From contig JAEOUL010000202.1 in the NCBI GenBank assembly GCA_016839345.1, positions 1 through 14,486 on the forward strand: a stretch of DNA of 14,486 bases. Reading direction: 5' to 3'. The notes under the pieces were generated by a model that saw only the letters and a list, made by a program, of their open reading frames with translations, made no database searches and was not told where the DNA came from. The first letter of the stretch is position 1, and the number at the start of each line of letters is the position of its first letter. Source of the DNA: Candidatus Thorarchaeota archaeon (GTDB lineage Archaea; Asgardarchaeota; Thorarchaeia; Thorarchaeales; Thorarchaeaceae). Both the position numbers and the translations under genes were made by a program. Below are positions 1 through 6,615 of this stretch, one piece after another.

Positions 1-1
1 A

Positions 2-838
2 CTGTTCATGCTGCTTGGAATGCTCCTAGGAACAGCCCTGAGTCTGATACTGTGGACCGCACCGCTCTATGGAGACCCCGGTTTCACAGTTGCGTTGGCG
101 CAGGCTAACGTTGAGTCAATCCTCTACTTGGACACCATTCTAGCCACAATTCTGACTGTCGCATTTTTCGCAGTGGCACGTGACAAACCACCCCAGCCTC
201 CAGATATTGATGTGCTAGCAGAGGTCACCCCCAGCGTCAGAGGTATGTTGAAGGACAGAAACGTCTGGTTCATCTCACTTGGATTCTTCGCAGGCTTCGG
301 AATCTTCATCGGTCTCACAGCGATAGTTGAGGAGCTCCTCCTCAGCCTTGGAATCCCCGTTACAGCAGGTCTAGGAAGCCCAGTCATCGTCATGATGCTG
401 CTCATGGTGTTTGGTATCATCGGAGCCATCGTTGTTCCTGCAATCTCAGACAAGGTGCAGAGGCGAAAACCCTTCCTTATGGTTTCCCTGACAGTGGGTA
501 TCATCTCGACATGGTTGGTTGGTACAAGTACCATCACTGAGCTGACCTATGTATCATCTGCGATTCTTGGATTCTTCCTGATATCCGTCATGCCCATTGC
601 ACTCTCAATGCTTGAGGAGTTTAAAACAGTGGGTCCAGAGCTGGCAGGAGCCAGCACAGGTCTTGCGTTCTGGTTTGGTAATCTTGGTGGTTTTCTGGGC
701 ACGATTCTACTGGAAACCCTGAGAGTGGGAGAGTCGTACTTCTACTCGATTGTATACCTGGTTGTGGTGATGGTGATTGCGACCATACTGATTATTACAA
801 TCCCTGAAACTGGACGTAGGGAGGATAACATGTCCTGA
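2..838 (+). CDS. MFS transporter, C-terminal part (cut by left window edge)
   Basis: The reading frame is open to the first base of the window, so the gene starts upstream. About 278 codons are visible and end with TGA. I count about eight hydrophobic helices, matching the last eight of a 12-helix major facilitator protein. Counting from the first visible Met (base 8), residues 147-156 read SDKVQRRKPF, the positively charged loop between helices 8 and 9 that mirrors motif A of the family. A charged, Pro-rich linker (about residues 58-85) fits the central cytoplasmic loop. The substrate cannot be read from the sequence. The methyltransferase at 850 begins 11 bases after the stop behind its own Shine-Dalgarno sequence, so the two are probably one operon. 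The family call is strong and the substrate is unknown. Confidence 0.85.
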   Translation: MFMLLGMLLGTALSLILWTAPLYGDPGFTVALAQANVESILYLDTILATILTVAFFAVARDKPPQPPDIDVLAEVTPSVRGMLKDRNVWFISLGFFAGFGIFIGLTAIVEELLLSLGIPVTAGLGSPVIVMMLLMVFGIIGAIVVPAISDKVQRRKPFLMVSLTVGIISTWLVGTSTITELTYVSSAILGFFLISVMPIALSMLEEFKTVGPELAGASTGLAFWFGNLGGFLGTILLETLRVGESYFYSIVYLVVVMVIATILIITIPETGRREDNMS

Positions 839-849
839 GAGGAGAACCC

Positions 850-1509
850 ATGAGTTGCAAACAATGTGTAGGGATTGAGCAGCAATTCGATCAGAAGAAG
901 GTCACCAAAGAGCTCCAACGATATCGTGATAAAGGTCCTACAGAGGTAACTCAGTTGTTAATCGATGCTCTCATTGCTGAGAACGTTTCTGAGATGACAC
1001 TTCTTGACATTGGTGGGGGAATAGGTGACATCCCATATGAGCTGTTGGTAGCAGGTGTTAGTAGCTGCATCAATGTGGAAGCCTCGACAGCATACATCGA
1101 AGCGGCAAAGGAGGAAGCAGAGCGCCAAGAACTTGCAGGGAGGATGGAGTTTCTGTATGGAGACTTCGTCAATCTGGCTGCAAACATCCCTCAATGTGAT
1201 ATTGTAACGTTGGACGGCGTAATCTGCTGCTACCACGATGTAGAGGGACTCGTGGAGAAGTCCTCAGAGTTGGCAAAAAGATTGTATGGCTTGATATATC
1301 CTCTGAATAATTGGAAAGCTAAGTTTCTTGGTAAATGGTATAATCTTTCATATCGTCTTCGTCGAAGTTCTTTTCATTTCTTCGTGCATCCAACTAAGGT
1401 GGTTGAAGAAATCGTCCAAAAGAAGGGGTTTGAGCGATGTTTCTATAAAGAAAAAGGCATGTGGCAAATTGTTGTCTGGCGACGTGTTAACAACAACCTG
1501 AAAGATTAG
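850..1509 (+). CDS. Class I SAM-dependent methyltransferase, copy 1
   Basis: A 219-residue soluble protein. Motif I, the SAM-binding glycine loop, is LLDIGGGIG (residues 51-59). The acidic end of strand 2 is the NVEAS segment, followed by IPQCDIVTLD (motif IV region) and a C-terminal FFVHP...W half. The N-terminal CxxC and FDQ...YRDKGP pattern belongs to a methyltransferase family common in actinobacteria whose members usually read DRVICCYPD. This copy reads DGVICCYHD, so two normally conserved residues differ. It is about 65% identical by hand count to the copy at 2270-2914. The ATG start has a good GAGGAG site 5 bases upstream and lies 11 bases after the transporter stop, so the pair is likely cotranscribed. 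The methyl acceptor is unknown. It ends in NNNLKD, beyond the end of the paralogue. Confidence 0.88.
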   Translation: MSCKQCVGIEQQFDQKKVTKELQRYRDKGPTEVTQLLIDALIAENVSEMTLLDIGGGIGDIPYELLVAGVSSCINVEASTAYIEAAKEEAERQELAGRMEFLYGDFVNLAANIPQCDIVTLDGVICCYHDVEGLVEKSSELAKRLYGLIYPLNNWKAKFLGKWYNLSYRLRRSSFHFFVHPTKVVEEIVQKKGFERCFYKEKGMWQIVVWRRVNNNLKD

Positions 1510-1543
1510 AGCATAAGCTCACTTCGCCAAATCGATTAACTCC

Positions 1544-2122
1544 TCACCTGAATTCCCAGTTTGAGTCCTGGCCCCTCCAGAGGAAAGAATGGAGTTCAGG
1601 CAATGACTCGAATCCATAGGATTCTGCAATTGCTTCACAGAGGTGCTGAAAATCGAGGTATGAATCGTAGTCAGAAACAGAGGGAATCCTACGCATCAAC
1701 CATGGGAACAAATACTCCAAGGCATCCATCAAGCCATCGCTGTAGATGATGAACTGACCTCCATAAGCTAGGGCCATCATGGAAGAGGTGAAGAAGACCC
1801 CAGAGTACCTCAACCCCTTGAGCTTCTCAAAACAGTCCTTTGGATCCAAATCGCCACCAAATGCAAGCCTTATGATTTCCTTGATGTCCTTTATTGGATT
1901 ATTATTGATCACATCTGCATATGTCTTAGACTGAATCATGGTGTATTTCTCAAGAAAGAACGGCAGTTTGATCTTGAATTCGTCATTGGTTTCTTTGACA
2001 AGTTGCATTGCTTCAACAGGGGCATGAAGAATCCCATATTTCTGCCAGACCACATCTTCATAGGACTCAGACGATCTAAAATCCTCGATGCTATACCAGA
2101 TATTGATTCTATCATCAGGCAA
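1544..2122 (-). CDS. Hypothetical protein, possible helix-hairpin-helix glycosylase-like core
   Basis: A 192-residue protein with no signal peptide or membrane helix. It starts at TTG. This is the only start codon between the in-frame stop at 2162-2164 and the coding region, and GAGGTG lies 8 bases before it. I do not firmly recognise it. Residues about 80-140 have the pattern IKEIIRLAFGGDL...LKGLRYSGVFFTSSMMAL, then FIIYSDGLMDALEYLFPW. This resembles the layout 'GVGxxTASxxLxxxxPxxFxIxDxRxxxAL' found in HhH-type DNA glycosylase-like proteins linked to some defence genes, and the C-terminal LHSFLWRGQ fits the 'ELDxALW' tail of such proteins. The assignment is an inference from pattern only. 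The gene sits inverted between two paralogous methyltransferases, convergent with the first (34 bases apart) and divergent from the second. Confidence 0.7.
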   Translation of the reverse strand: MPDDRINIWYSIEDFRSSESYEDVVWQKYGILHAPVEAMQLVKETNDEFKIKLPFFLEKYTMIQSKTYADVINNNPIKDIKEIIRLAFGGDLDPKDCFEKLKGLRYSGVFFTSSMMALAYGGQFIIYSDGLMDALEYLFPWLMRRIPSVSDYDSYLDFQHLCEAIAESYGFESLPELHSFLWRGQDSNWEFR

Positions 2123-2191
2123 GGAGTTTGCACCTCTATGAACGATGGGAACACAGTGGTGTCAAAAAGTCTTCGACATTATTGAATTGAG

Positions 2192-2201
2192 TTTTATATG
2201 A
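2192..2201. promoter_or_regulatory. Candidate shared TATA element between divergent genes
   Basis: TTTTATATGA lies in the 147-base gap between the minus-strand gene starting at 2122 and the second methyltransferase. It reads as a TATA-like box on both strands. Placing start sites 26-27 bases away gives leaders of roughly 47 bases on each side, long enough to carry the GAGGTG site of the minus gene. This is a pattern-only call. Confidence 0.35.
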
Positions 2202-2269
2202 GTGTCTTGGTTCCATAGACCAATAGGTTCGTCCCAGAATGAAATCAATGTATTAGAAGATGATTGGTC

Positions 2270-2914
2270 ATGAGCTGCAGACGATGCGCAAGTGTTGAAG
2301 AGCACTTCAATCAGAACTATGTTGCCAAAGAGCTTCAACTGTATCGTAATGATGGGCCAGAGAAGACGACTCAAGTGCTGATTGATGCCCTCCTTGCAGA
2401 GGGCGTATCTGATATGACCCTTCTTGACATTGGCGGAGGAGTGGGTGCCATCCAACATGAGTTACTGAGAGCTGGAGTGAGCAGCTGCATCAATGTAGAA
2501 GCATCGTCAGCATATATCGAAGCGGCAAAGGAGGAGGCACAGCGTCAGGGACATGTGGAGAGTATAAAACATCAATATGGGAACTTCGTGGACTTGGCCG
2601 CAGATATCCCACAGTGTGACATTGTGACATTGGACAGAGTGATCTGCTGCTACCCTGATGTGGAAGAACTTGTAGAGAAGTCCTCAACGTTGGCGAGAAA
2701 ACTGTACGGCTTGGTGTATCCGTTGAATAATTGGTGGGTTAGGTCTCTCGGTGTATTGGAGAATCTTACCTATCGTCTTCATCGAAGTTCATTTCGTTAC
2801 TTTGTGCATCCCACAGAGGAGGTTGAGGACATTGTTCGCAGGAATGGGTTTGTGCGAATTTTTTATCGAGAGATAGACAAGTGGCAGATTGTCGTATATG
2901 GACGGAGTCAATAG
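2270..2914 (+). CDS. Class I SAM-dependent methyltransferase, copy 2
   Basis: A 214-residue paralogue of the product at 850-1509 that keeps the family consensus: CRRC near the N-terminus, LLDIGGGVG for SAM binding (about residues 51-59), the NVEAS strand, DIVTLDRVICCYPD, LYGLVYPLNNWW and FRYFVHP, ending in WQIVVYGR. I chose ATG at 2270 over TTG at 2264 because it aligns exactly with the MSC start of copy 1. No strong Shine-Dalgarno site precedes it. Long nucleotide stretches match copy 1, for example around the SAM loop and the AYIEAAKEEA helix, so the duplication is fairly recent. Family members are annotated only as methyltransferases, and the acceptor is unknown. It has its own promoter region rather than the transporter operon of copy 1, so the two may be expressed differently. 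Confidence 0.88.
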   Translation: MSCRRCASVEEHFNQNYVAKELQLYRNDGPEKTTQVLIDALLAEGVSDMTLLDIGGGVGAIQHELLRAGVSSCINVEASSAYIEAAKEEAQRQGHVESIKHQYGNFVDLAADIPQCDIVTLDRVICCYPDVEELVEKSSTLARKLYGLVYPLNNWWVRSLGVLENLTYRLHRSSFRYFVHPTEEVEDIVRRNGFVRIFYREIDKWQIVVYGRSQ

Positions 2915-2916
2915 TG

Positions 2917-2932
2917 AGCATATGCTATTTTT
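2917..2932 (+). terminator. Possible T-run termination signal after methyltransferase copy 2
   Basis: Directly after the TAG stop comes the 10-base palindrome AGCATATGCT followed by ATTTTT. The stem is too short for a bacterial-style hairpin, but a short T-run is enough for archaeal transcription termination. The call is weak. Confidence 0.25.
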
Positions 2933-3010
2933 GCCAAGACATTTAGCGGACCCGGAACCTCTCTAACAGCACTTCGATTGACCGTGATCGAGGTAGAGAG
3001 GTGTTCGTGA

Positions 3011-3394
3011 TTGACGATATCTAACATGCTGAAATACATATTCCTGATCCACTTCATCGTTTGCTTGATCTTCGGGATTGTTTTCTTTCTAAGTCCCGAG
3101 TATGTTACCACAATGACTGAGTGGCCTTTCCTCGACCCAGTGGCAGGGAGGATATTAGGCGCCATGTTCTTGGGATGGGGATTTACCTCACTGTTTGGGT
3201 ACAGAGCGACCGACTGGAGTGAAGTGAAGATTGTCGTGATAGGCGACATAATCTGGGGTCTGTTTGCTACTGTGGCGTTCGTCTGGATGATGGCAGTTCA
3301 TACAACCCTACCTATCATGGCTGTAGGGCTCTATCTCTCCCTGACAGTGATCTTCTCAATCCTGTTCCTGTATGCGTACATGACTCATCCCTGA
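3011..3394 (+). CDS. Small four-helix membrane protein
   Basis: A 127-residue integral membrane protein with four predicted helices at about residues 8-27, 45-63, 71-92 and 97-122. The loop between helices 1 and 2 carries LSPEY...WPFLDPVAGR, followed by GAMFLGWG, and a YRATDWSEVK segment precedes helix 3. This matches an unnamed family of small bacterial and archaeal membrane proteins with the pattern 'P...DPV.GR.LGA....G' and 'R..DW..V'. I know of no assigned function. The TTG at 3011 is preferred over ATG at 3026 because GAGAGGTG ends 7 bases before it. It is 96 bases downstream of methyltransferase copy 2 and may be cotranscribed, though a T-run lies between. It converges with the TetR gene, 26 bases apart. 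Confidence 0.78.
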   Translation: MTISNMLKYIFLIHFIVCLIFGIVFFLSPEYVTTMTEWPFLDPVAGRILGAMFLGWGFTSLFGYRATDWSEVKIVVIGDIIWGLFATVAFVWMMAVHTTLPIMAVGLYLSLTVIFSILFLYAYMTHP

Positions 3395-3420
3395 CAGAGA
3401 ACAATTCAAGAATAGCAACT

Positions 3421-4029
3421 CTATGGTCCCATCTCGAAGGTGAGTCGAGATAGTTCCATCAGATAGTCCACAAGCTGTTCGTCACTCTTGAAGAGCGAAG
3501 TAGTCGGAGGTGCCTTGGCAAGTAAGCCCAAGAAACCAAATACAAGAGTTACTCTCTCAAAGAGGGTCTTCTCAGACAGCTTTGGAAATGCTCCGAAGTT
3601 GCGAATCTGTCCAACCAGTCTCTTGAAGGCCTCTGCAACCACCGGTGCCAAGACCTCTTTGAACTGAGGTTCTGCACCAAAGCTGTATTCCATTGCAGTC
3701 AGACTGAACAGACCTTCACGATGCCCGCGGATATAGCTGGCTATGACACGTTTCCAGAAGTCGTTGAAGGTTTCCTCTTCGGACCCTTCTTGAAAGATCA
3801 TCTCCATGAGAGCCTGATTGTTCCTTGTGATTATCTCGTGCAGGATGTCACTCTTTCCGTTGGGGAAATACCTGTAGACAGTCCCGATGGACAGATTGGT
3901 TCGTTCAGGAATCTCGTTGACACTAAAGCCCGAATACCCTTTCTCCTCAATCAGGGCTACTGTGGCCTGAACGACTGAGTCTATCTTTGACTTCTTGTCA
4001 CGTCTGAACTTCTTTGATGTCCCTGTCAC
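3421..4029 (-). CDS. TetR/AcrR-family transcriptional regulator
   Basis: A 202-residue one-component repressor. The N-terminal DNA-binding domain occupies about residues 14-62, with the helix-turn-helix GFSVNEIPERTNLSIGTVYRYF (residues 34-55) followed by the usual short basic/acidic segment (here NGKSDIL, against the family's KEELL). The rest is the helical ligand-binding and dimer domain. The Lys/Arg-rich first 15 residues may also touch DNA. GTG at 4029 is the only start before the domain, because an in-frame stop lies at 4036-4038. No Shine-Dalgarno site is visible, which fits a short-leader transcript from the TATA at 4061-4067. It is divergent from the alpha/beta hydrolase and shares a 102-base promoter region with two matching palindromes, so it likely controls itself and the hydrolase. 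The ligand is unknown. Confidence 0.93.
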   Translation of the reverse strand: MTGTSKKFRRDKKSKIDSVVQATVALIEEKGYSGFSVNEIPERTNLSIGTVYRYFPNGKSDILHEIITRNNQALMEMIFQEGSEEETFNDFWKRVIASYIRGHREGLFSLTAMEYSFGAEPQFKEVLAPVVAEAFKRLVGQIRNFGAFPKLSEKTLFERVTLVFGFLGLLAKAPPTTSLFKSDEQLVDYLMELSRLTFEMGP

Positions 4030-4060
4030 ATTGAGTCAGCCTACAATGCTACGAGCCTCC

Positions 4061-4067
4061 TATAAAG
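4061..4067 (-). promoter_or_regulatory. TATA-like box for the TetR gene
   Basis: TATAAAG on the plus strand reads CTTTATA on the minus strand. A start site 26-27 bases downstream falls near 4037, giving a leader of only a few bases before the GTG at 4029. This agrees with the lack of a Shine-Dalgarno site there. Confidence 0.45.
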
Positions 4068-4075
4068 CATTCGTT

Positions 4076-4093
4076 ACTGAGTGTTTGCTCAGT
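4076..4093. promoter_or_regulatory. Inverted repeat, candidate TetR operator site 1
   Basis: ACTGAG-N6-CTCAGT forms a palindrome with 6-base arms. Its inner TGAG-N6-CTCA (4078-4091) matches site 2 in sequence and spacing. It lies just upstream of the TATA-like boxes of both divergent genes. Confidence 0.55.
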
Positions 4094-4101
4094 TCTTCGA
4101 G

Positions 4102-4109
4102 TTTATAAG
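4102..4109 (+). promoter_or_regulatory. TATA-like box for the alpha/beta hydrolase gene
   Basis: TTTATAAG is centred about 26 bases before the GTG at 4132 and about 35 before the in-frame ATG at 4141. The transcript would be leaderless or have a leader of about 9 bases. Operator site 2 begins directly after it. Confidence 0.5.
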
Positions 4110-4123
4110 TGAGTAATTACTCA
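4110..4123. promoter_or_regulatory. Perfect 14-base palindrome, candidate TetR operator site 2
   Basis: TGAGTAATTACTCA is a perfect palindrome. With one mismatch it extends to 20 bases (4107-4126). It sits between the hydrolase TATA box and the start codon, where bound repressor would block initiation. Its centre is 32 bases, about three helical turns, from the centre of site 1. Confidence 0.6.
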
Positions 4124-4131
4124 TTTATTCT

Positions 4132-5400
4132 GTGAACACAATGTCATTCGATGTAGGAAGATCATCAACAAGTTTTGAAGTCTTTAAAGAAAAAGAGATG
4201 AACTGGGTGTTCAAGAGAACACTTGAGTTCATGAATGAGAAGGCAGCTGAGATTGCCGAATGTCTCTATGCAGCAAGCAGAATTGACGAGGAGAATGGTG
4301 AGAGTTGGATAGAGGAGTGGTCCTCACTTGCAGCTAGAGTGGAAGAGCTGGGTGATGAATCACTCTCAAAAGGACACAATATTAGTGCTAGGGAGTCATA
4401 CATGCGAGCGTCAAACTATTACCGAACTGCAGAGTATGGTACTCTCCCTTCGCATCCAAGGTTCCATGAACTGTGGGAACATAGTGTAGACAGTTTCAGG
4501 AAAGCTTGTCTCCTGTTCAGTCCACCCATCGAGAGTCACATGGTTTCCTTTGAAGACAAGAAACTCCCTGCATATTTCTGGCGACCGGATGACTCAGACT
4601 CAACACGTCCTACATTGATTGTCGCCGGGGGGAACGATTCTTCATTAGAGGAGCTTGTTTTTTGGGCAGGAAGAGCTGCGGTGAGAAGGGGCTACAACTT
4701 CTTCGCTTTCGAGCACCCTGGACATCGGGGAGCTGTCCACCTCTATCGCGAATGTGTCAAGAGAGCTGACTATGAAGTTCCCTACAAACATGCGATTGAC
4801 TTTTTGAAAACATTGCCTGGAGTCGATGAGCGGATTGCCATGACAGGCTATAGTTTTGGAGGTTACATTACTGTAAGAGTCGCGATGTATGATGATCGTA
4901 TCAAGGCCATCATCCCAAACCCAGTGCAGATTGACCTTGGAGCTTCAGACCAGTTCTGGGGAGGCATTGTAAAGAAGATACCTACATTCCTCCTCAATTG
5001 GGCTCTCAAACGTAGGCTTGACCGAAGGCCAATCACCAAGGCAATGACAATGTACTCGTTATGGGCATTGGGCTTTGATCATGAGTCGTTAGTTGATCTC
5101 ATCAAGGATGAGGATGCCATTTCACGTGCACGTTCAATGAGGCAGGAGTGGGACATCAAGAAAGACCTGCATAGAATCACCTGTCCAGCACTGGCACTGG
5201 TGGGAGGTGGAGAAGGCGAGGTATTTGAACAGCAGGCCAAGGAGTTTCTATCATTGATCTCATCAGAGAAGAAGAAACTGCACATCTTTACACTTGAACA
5301 AGATGGATCGGATGATCACTGCCAGCTTGACAATAGAGCACGTGGGAATCAGGTGATGTTCGACTGGTTAGATGATGTTTTTCATCTACACAAGAATTAG
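4132..5400 (+). CDS. Alpha/beta hydrolase with N-terminal helical domain (FrsA / DHPON-hydrolase-like)
   Basis: A 422-residue cytoplasmic serine hydrolase. Residues 1 to about 130 form a helical region before the catalytic fold, as in the FrsA / 2,6-dihydropseudooxynicotine hydrolase group. The core starts near ETLIVAGG-type residues 161-167 (TLIVAGG). HPGHRG follows at 195-200, the nucleophile elbow is TGYSFGG with Ser241, the acid is probably Glu361 or Glu363 in GGGEGEVF, and the base is His396 in DGSDDHCQ. A helical lid lies at about 270-340. These enzymes cleave ester, amide or C-C bonds in small molecules, and the substrate here is unknown. The start is GTG at 4132 or ATG at 4141. TATA placement fits either and no Shine-Dalgarno site helps. 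It is divergent from a TetR gene with two shared operator-like palindromes, so it is probably induced by a ligand of that regulator. Confidence 0.88.
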   Translation: MNTMSFDVGRSSTSFEVFKEKEMNWVFKRTLEFMNEKAAEIAECLYAASRIDEENGESWIEEWSSLAARVEELGDESLSKGHNISARESYMRASNYYRTAEYGTLPSHPRFHELWEHSVDSFRKACLLFSPPIESHMVSFEDKKLPAYFWRPDDSDSTRPTLIVAGGNDSSLEELVFWAGRAAVRRGYNFFAFEHPGHRGAVHLYRECVKRADYEVPYKHAIDFLKTLPGVDERIAMTGYSFGGYITVRVAMYDDRIKAIIPNPVQIDLGASDQFWGGIVKKIPTFLLNWALKRRLDRRPITKAMTMYSLWALGFDHESLVDLIKDEDAISRARSMRQEWDIKKDLHRITCPALALVGGGEGEVFEQQAKEFLSLISSEKKKLHIFTLEQDGSDDHCQLDNRARGNQVMFDWLDDVFHLHKN

Positions 5401-5477
5401 TGCCTCAGAGGTTGATGAAAACCCCCTTTACATACTCATTACGTGACGATATGCTAGGTACTTAAACATGCAACAAC

Positions 5478-5963
5478 CTATCCCTTATCGGTCTTGATGA
5501 CCTCAATAGTACCAGAGGCACCGCAGTAGTCGCAAGTGTACACCCTATCCTCACCCACCTTTCTCACATCTATATTGGCATCGCACTTTGGACATAAGAC
5601 AGCAGATGACACAGCCTGTAGCATTGTAGTATCAATGGGAACATCATCTCTCCGTGAACCTTTTGGTATAGTCCTTCGGTGATACTGACCAATCGCACCG
5701 CAAATCAGTATTGGAGAGATGAGGACACAAAAGAAAAGCAATCCAACTAGTTCAGATATTGCTAATGCAAATGGTATAGCAAAGAGAAAAAGAAGAATGG
5801 TGCAGTTAGCTTGATCTGCAAATTTGCATTCATCTGAACAATAAATCCCACTCATATTGGAACCTGTCCAATCTTTGCTTTCGGTCGTCCCACACCATTT
5901 GCATCTTGCAACCTTTTTGGGATCTACTGCAATATAGATTCGGAGTGAATCTTTGTTATCCAT
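5478..5963 (-). CDS. Membrane protein with zinc-finger motifs at both ends
   Basis: A 161-residue protein. The N-terminal finger has Cys21-x2-Cys24 and Cys42-x3-Cys46. A hydrophobic hairpin at about residues 54-91 probably makes two membrane passes. The C-terminal zinc ribbon has Cys124-x2-Cys127 and Cys144-x2-Cys147 (CPKC and CDYC). Both fingers would lie on the same side of the membrane, presumably the cytoplasm. I chose ATG at 5963 over the adjacent in-frame TTG because GAGAAGGG stands 6 bases before the ATG, and a TATA-like box at 5999-6006 gives a leader of about 12 bases. Similar architectures are common among unnamed archaeal proteins and no role can be assigned. It is a stand-alone gene convergent with the hydrolase, and the 77-base gap between them holds nothing I recognise. 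Confidence 0.8.
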   Translation of the reverse strand: MDNKDSLRIYIAVDPKKVARCKWCGTTESKDWTGSNMSGIYCSDECKFADQANCTILLFLFAIPFALAISELVGLLFFCVLISPILICGAIGQYHRRTIPKGSRRDDVPIDTTMLQAVSSAVLCPKCDANIDVRKVGEDRVYTCDYCGASGTIEVIKTDKG

Positions 5964-5998
5964 CAAGTTCCCTTCTCAGGTTAGATTAGGTGTGAGGA

Positions 5999-6006
5999 AA
6001 TATATC
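5999..6006 (-). promoter_or_regulatory. TATA-like box for the zinc-finger membrane protein
   Basis: The minus strand reads GATATATT here. The expected start site near 5976 leaves a leader of about 12 bases containing the GAGAAGGG Shine-Dalgarno site. A second AT-rich candidate, GATATATTATCC, lies about 20 bases further upstream. Confidence 0.4.
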
Positions 6007-6071
6007 CATTCTCTTTCTCTAGGATAATATATCGAAGTTTGATTAGACTTTGGAAGACAGTTCATCTTTTC

Positions 6072-6473
6072 TCATCCTCTCTTATGGACAGGGTCAGTAC
6101 TATTCTCGAACCGCACATTCAGTCCACTCATTTTCCACCAAATCTCCTGAAGATACTGCACAAATCCTCGGGTCACCTTGTCCCTTCTGAATGCATCATC
6201 ATTTGTACAATCGAACTCTCGAGTTATACACTTGATACAAAGCGGACAATCAGACTTGATGATGATGAGTTCCTTAGAAACAATCGATCTAACAAACATC
6301 AATGAGTTTAAGATAGCCATCAACTTCATCTGTATATCCGTTGTTCCAGTTGCCTCACCATGATCAGAATGTATAGTTTCAACATTTGAGGTACTATGTC
6401 TATAATCAACTCTATAGGACCACCTACCACTTTCCCCGATGCAAGATCCCTCTGTATGTATCTCCAATGACAT
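6072..6473 (-). CDS. Degenerate RNase HI-like protein, probably inactive
   Basis: A 133-residue product from ATG at 6473. The RNase HI fold is readable. LEIHTEGSCIGESG (residues 3-16) matches the first strand 'xExxTDGSCxGNPG'. GTTDIQMKLMAIL (43-55) matches 'TTNNRMELMAAI'. LIIIKSDCPLCIKCIT (69-84) matches the third strand with its 'SDS' motif, and FVQYLQEI...LNVRFE matches the later helix and strand. Of the four catalytic acids, the first is Glu8 instead of Asp, the second is Lys50 instead of Glu, the third is kept (Asp75), and the C-terminal 'GHxxNExxD' block is missing before the TGA stop. RNase HI normally has about 150 residues. It may be a decaying gene or a non-catalytic RNA/DNA-hybrid binder. 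The frame stays open upstream to 6689, and ATG 6542 is another possible start. It follows the metallo-hydrolase gene on the same strand. Confidence 0.6.
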   Translation of the reverse strand: MSLEIHTEGSCIGESGRWSYRVDYRHSTSNVETIHSDHGEATGTTDIQMKLMAILNSLMFVRSIVSKELIIIKSDCPLCIKCITREFDCTNDDAFRRDKVTRGFVQYLQEIWWKMSGLNVRFENSTDPVHKRG

Positions 6474-6615
6474 CCTAGTGAACAGAAAGACTCCTGAGCA
6501 TATAAGAGGCTTCCACCATTTCGGAGAACTTGGAAGATTCATCACATTGCCAGAATACGTGTTCCAGTTCTGTTGAAATATCAATTTCAAAGGGTGAGGG
6601 AAAGATATTGCGTAA

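Noticed and set aside
850..2914. The methyltransferase pair with a possible DNA-glycosylase-like gene as a DNA modification or defence system.
   Set aside because: The methyltransferases belong to a small-molecule-type family without DNA target-recognition features, and no nuclease or helicase gene is present.
2917..2926. AGCATATGCT palindrome considered as an operator.
   Set aside because: It lies directly after a stop codon and before a T-run with no promoter nearby, so it is more likely to be part of a 3' end.
3721..3978. An 85-codon plus-strand frame opposite the TetR helix-turn-helix region.
   Set aside because: The TetR domain on the other strand is unambiguous, so this is a shadow frame.
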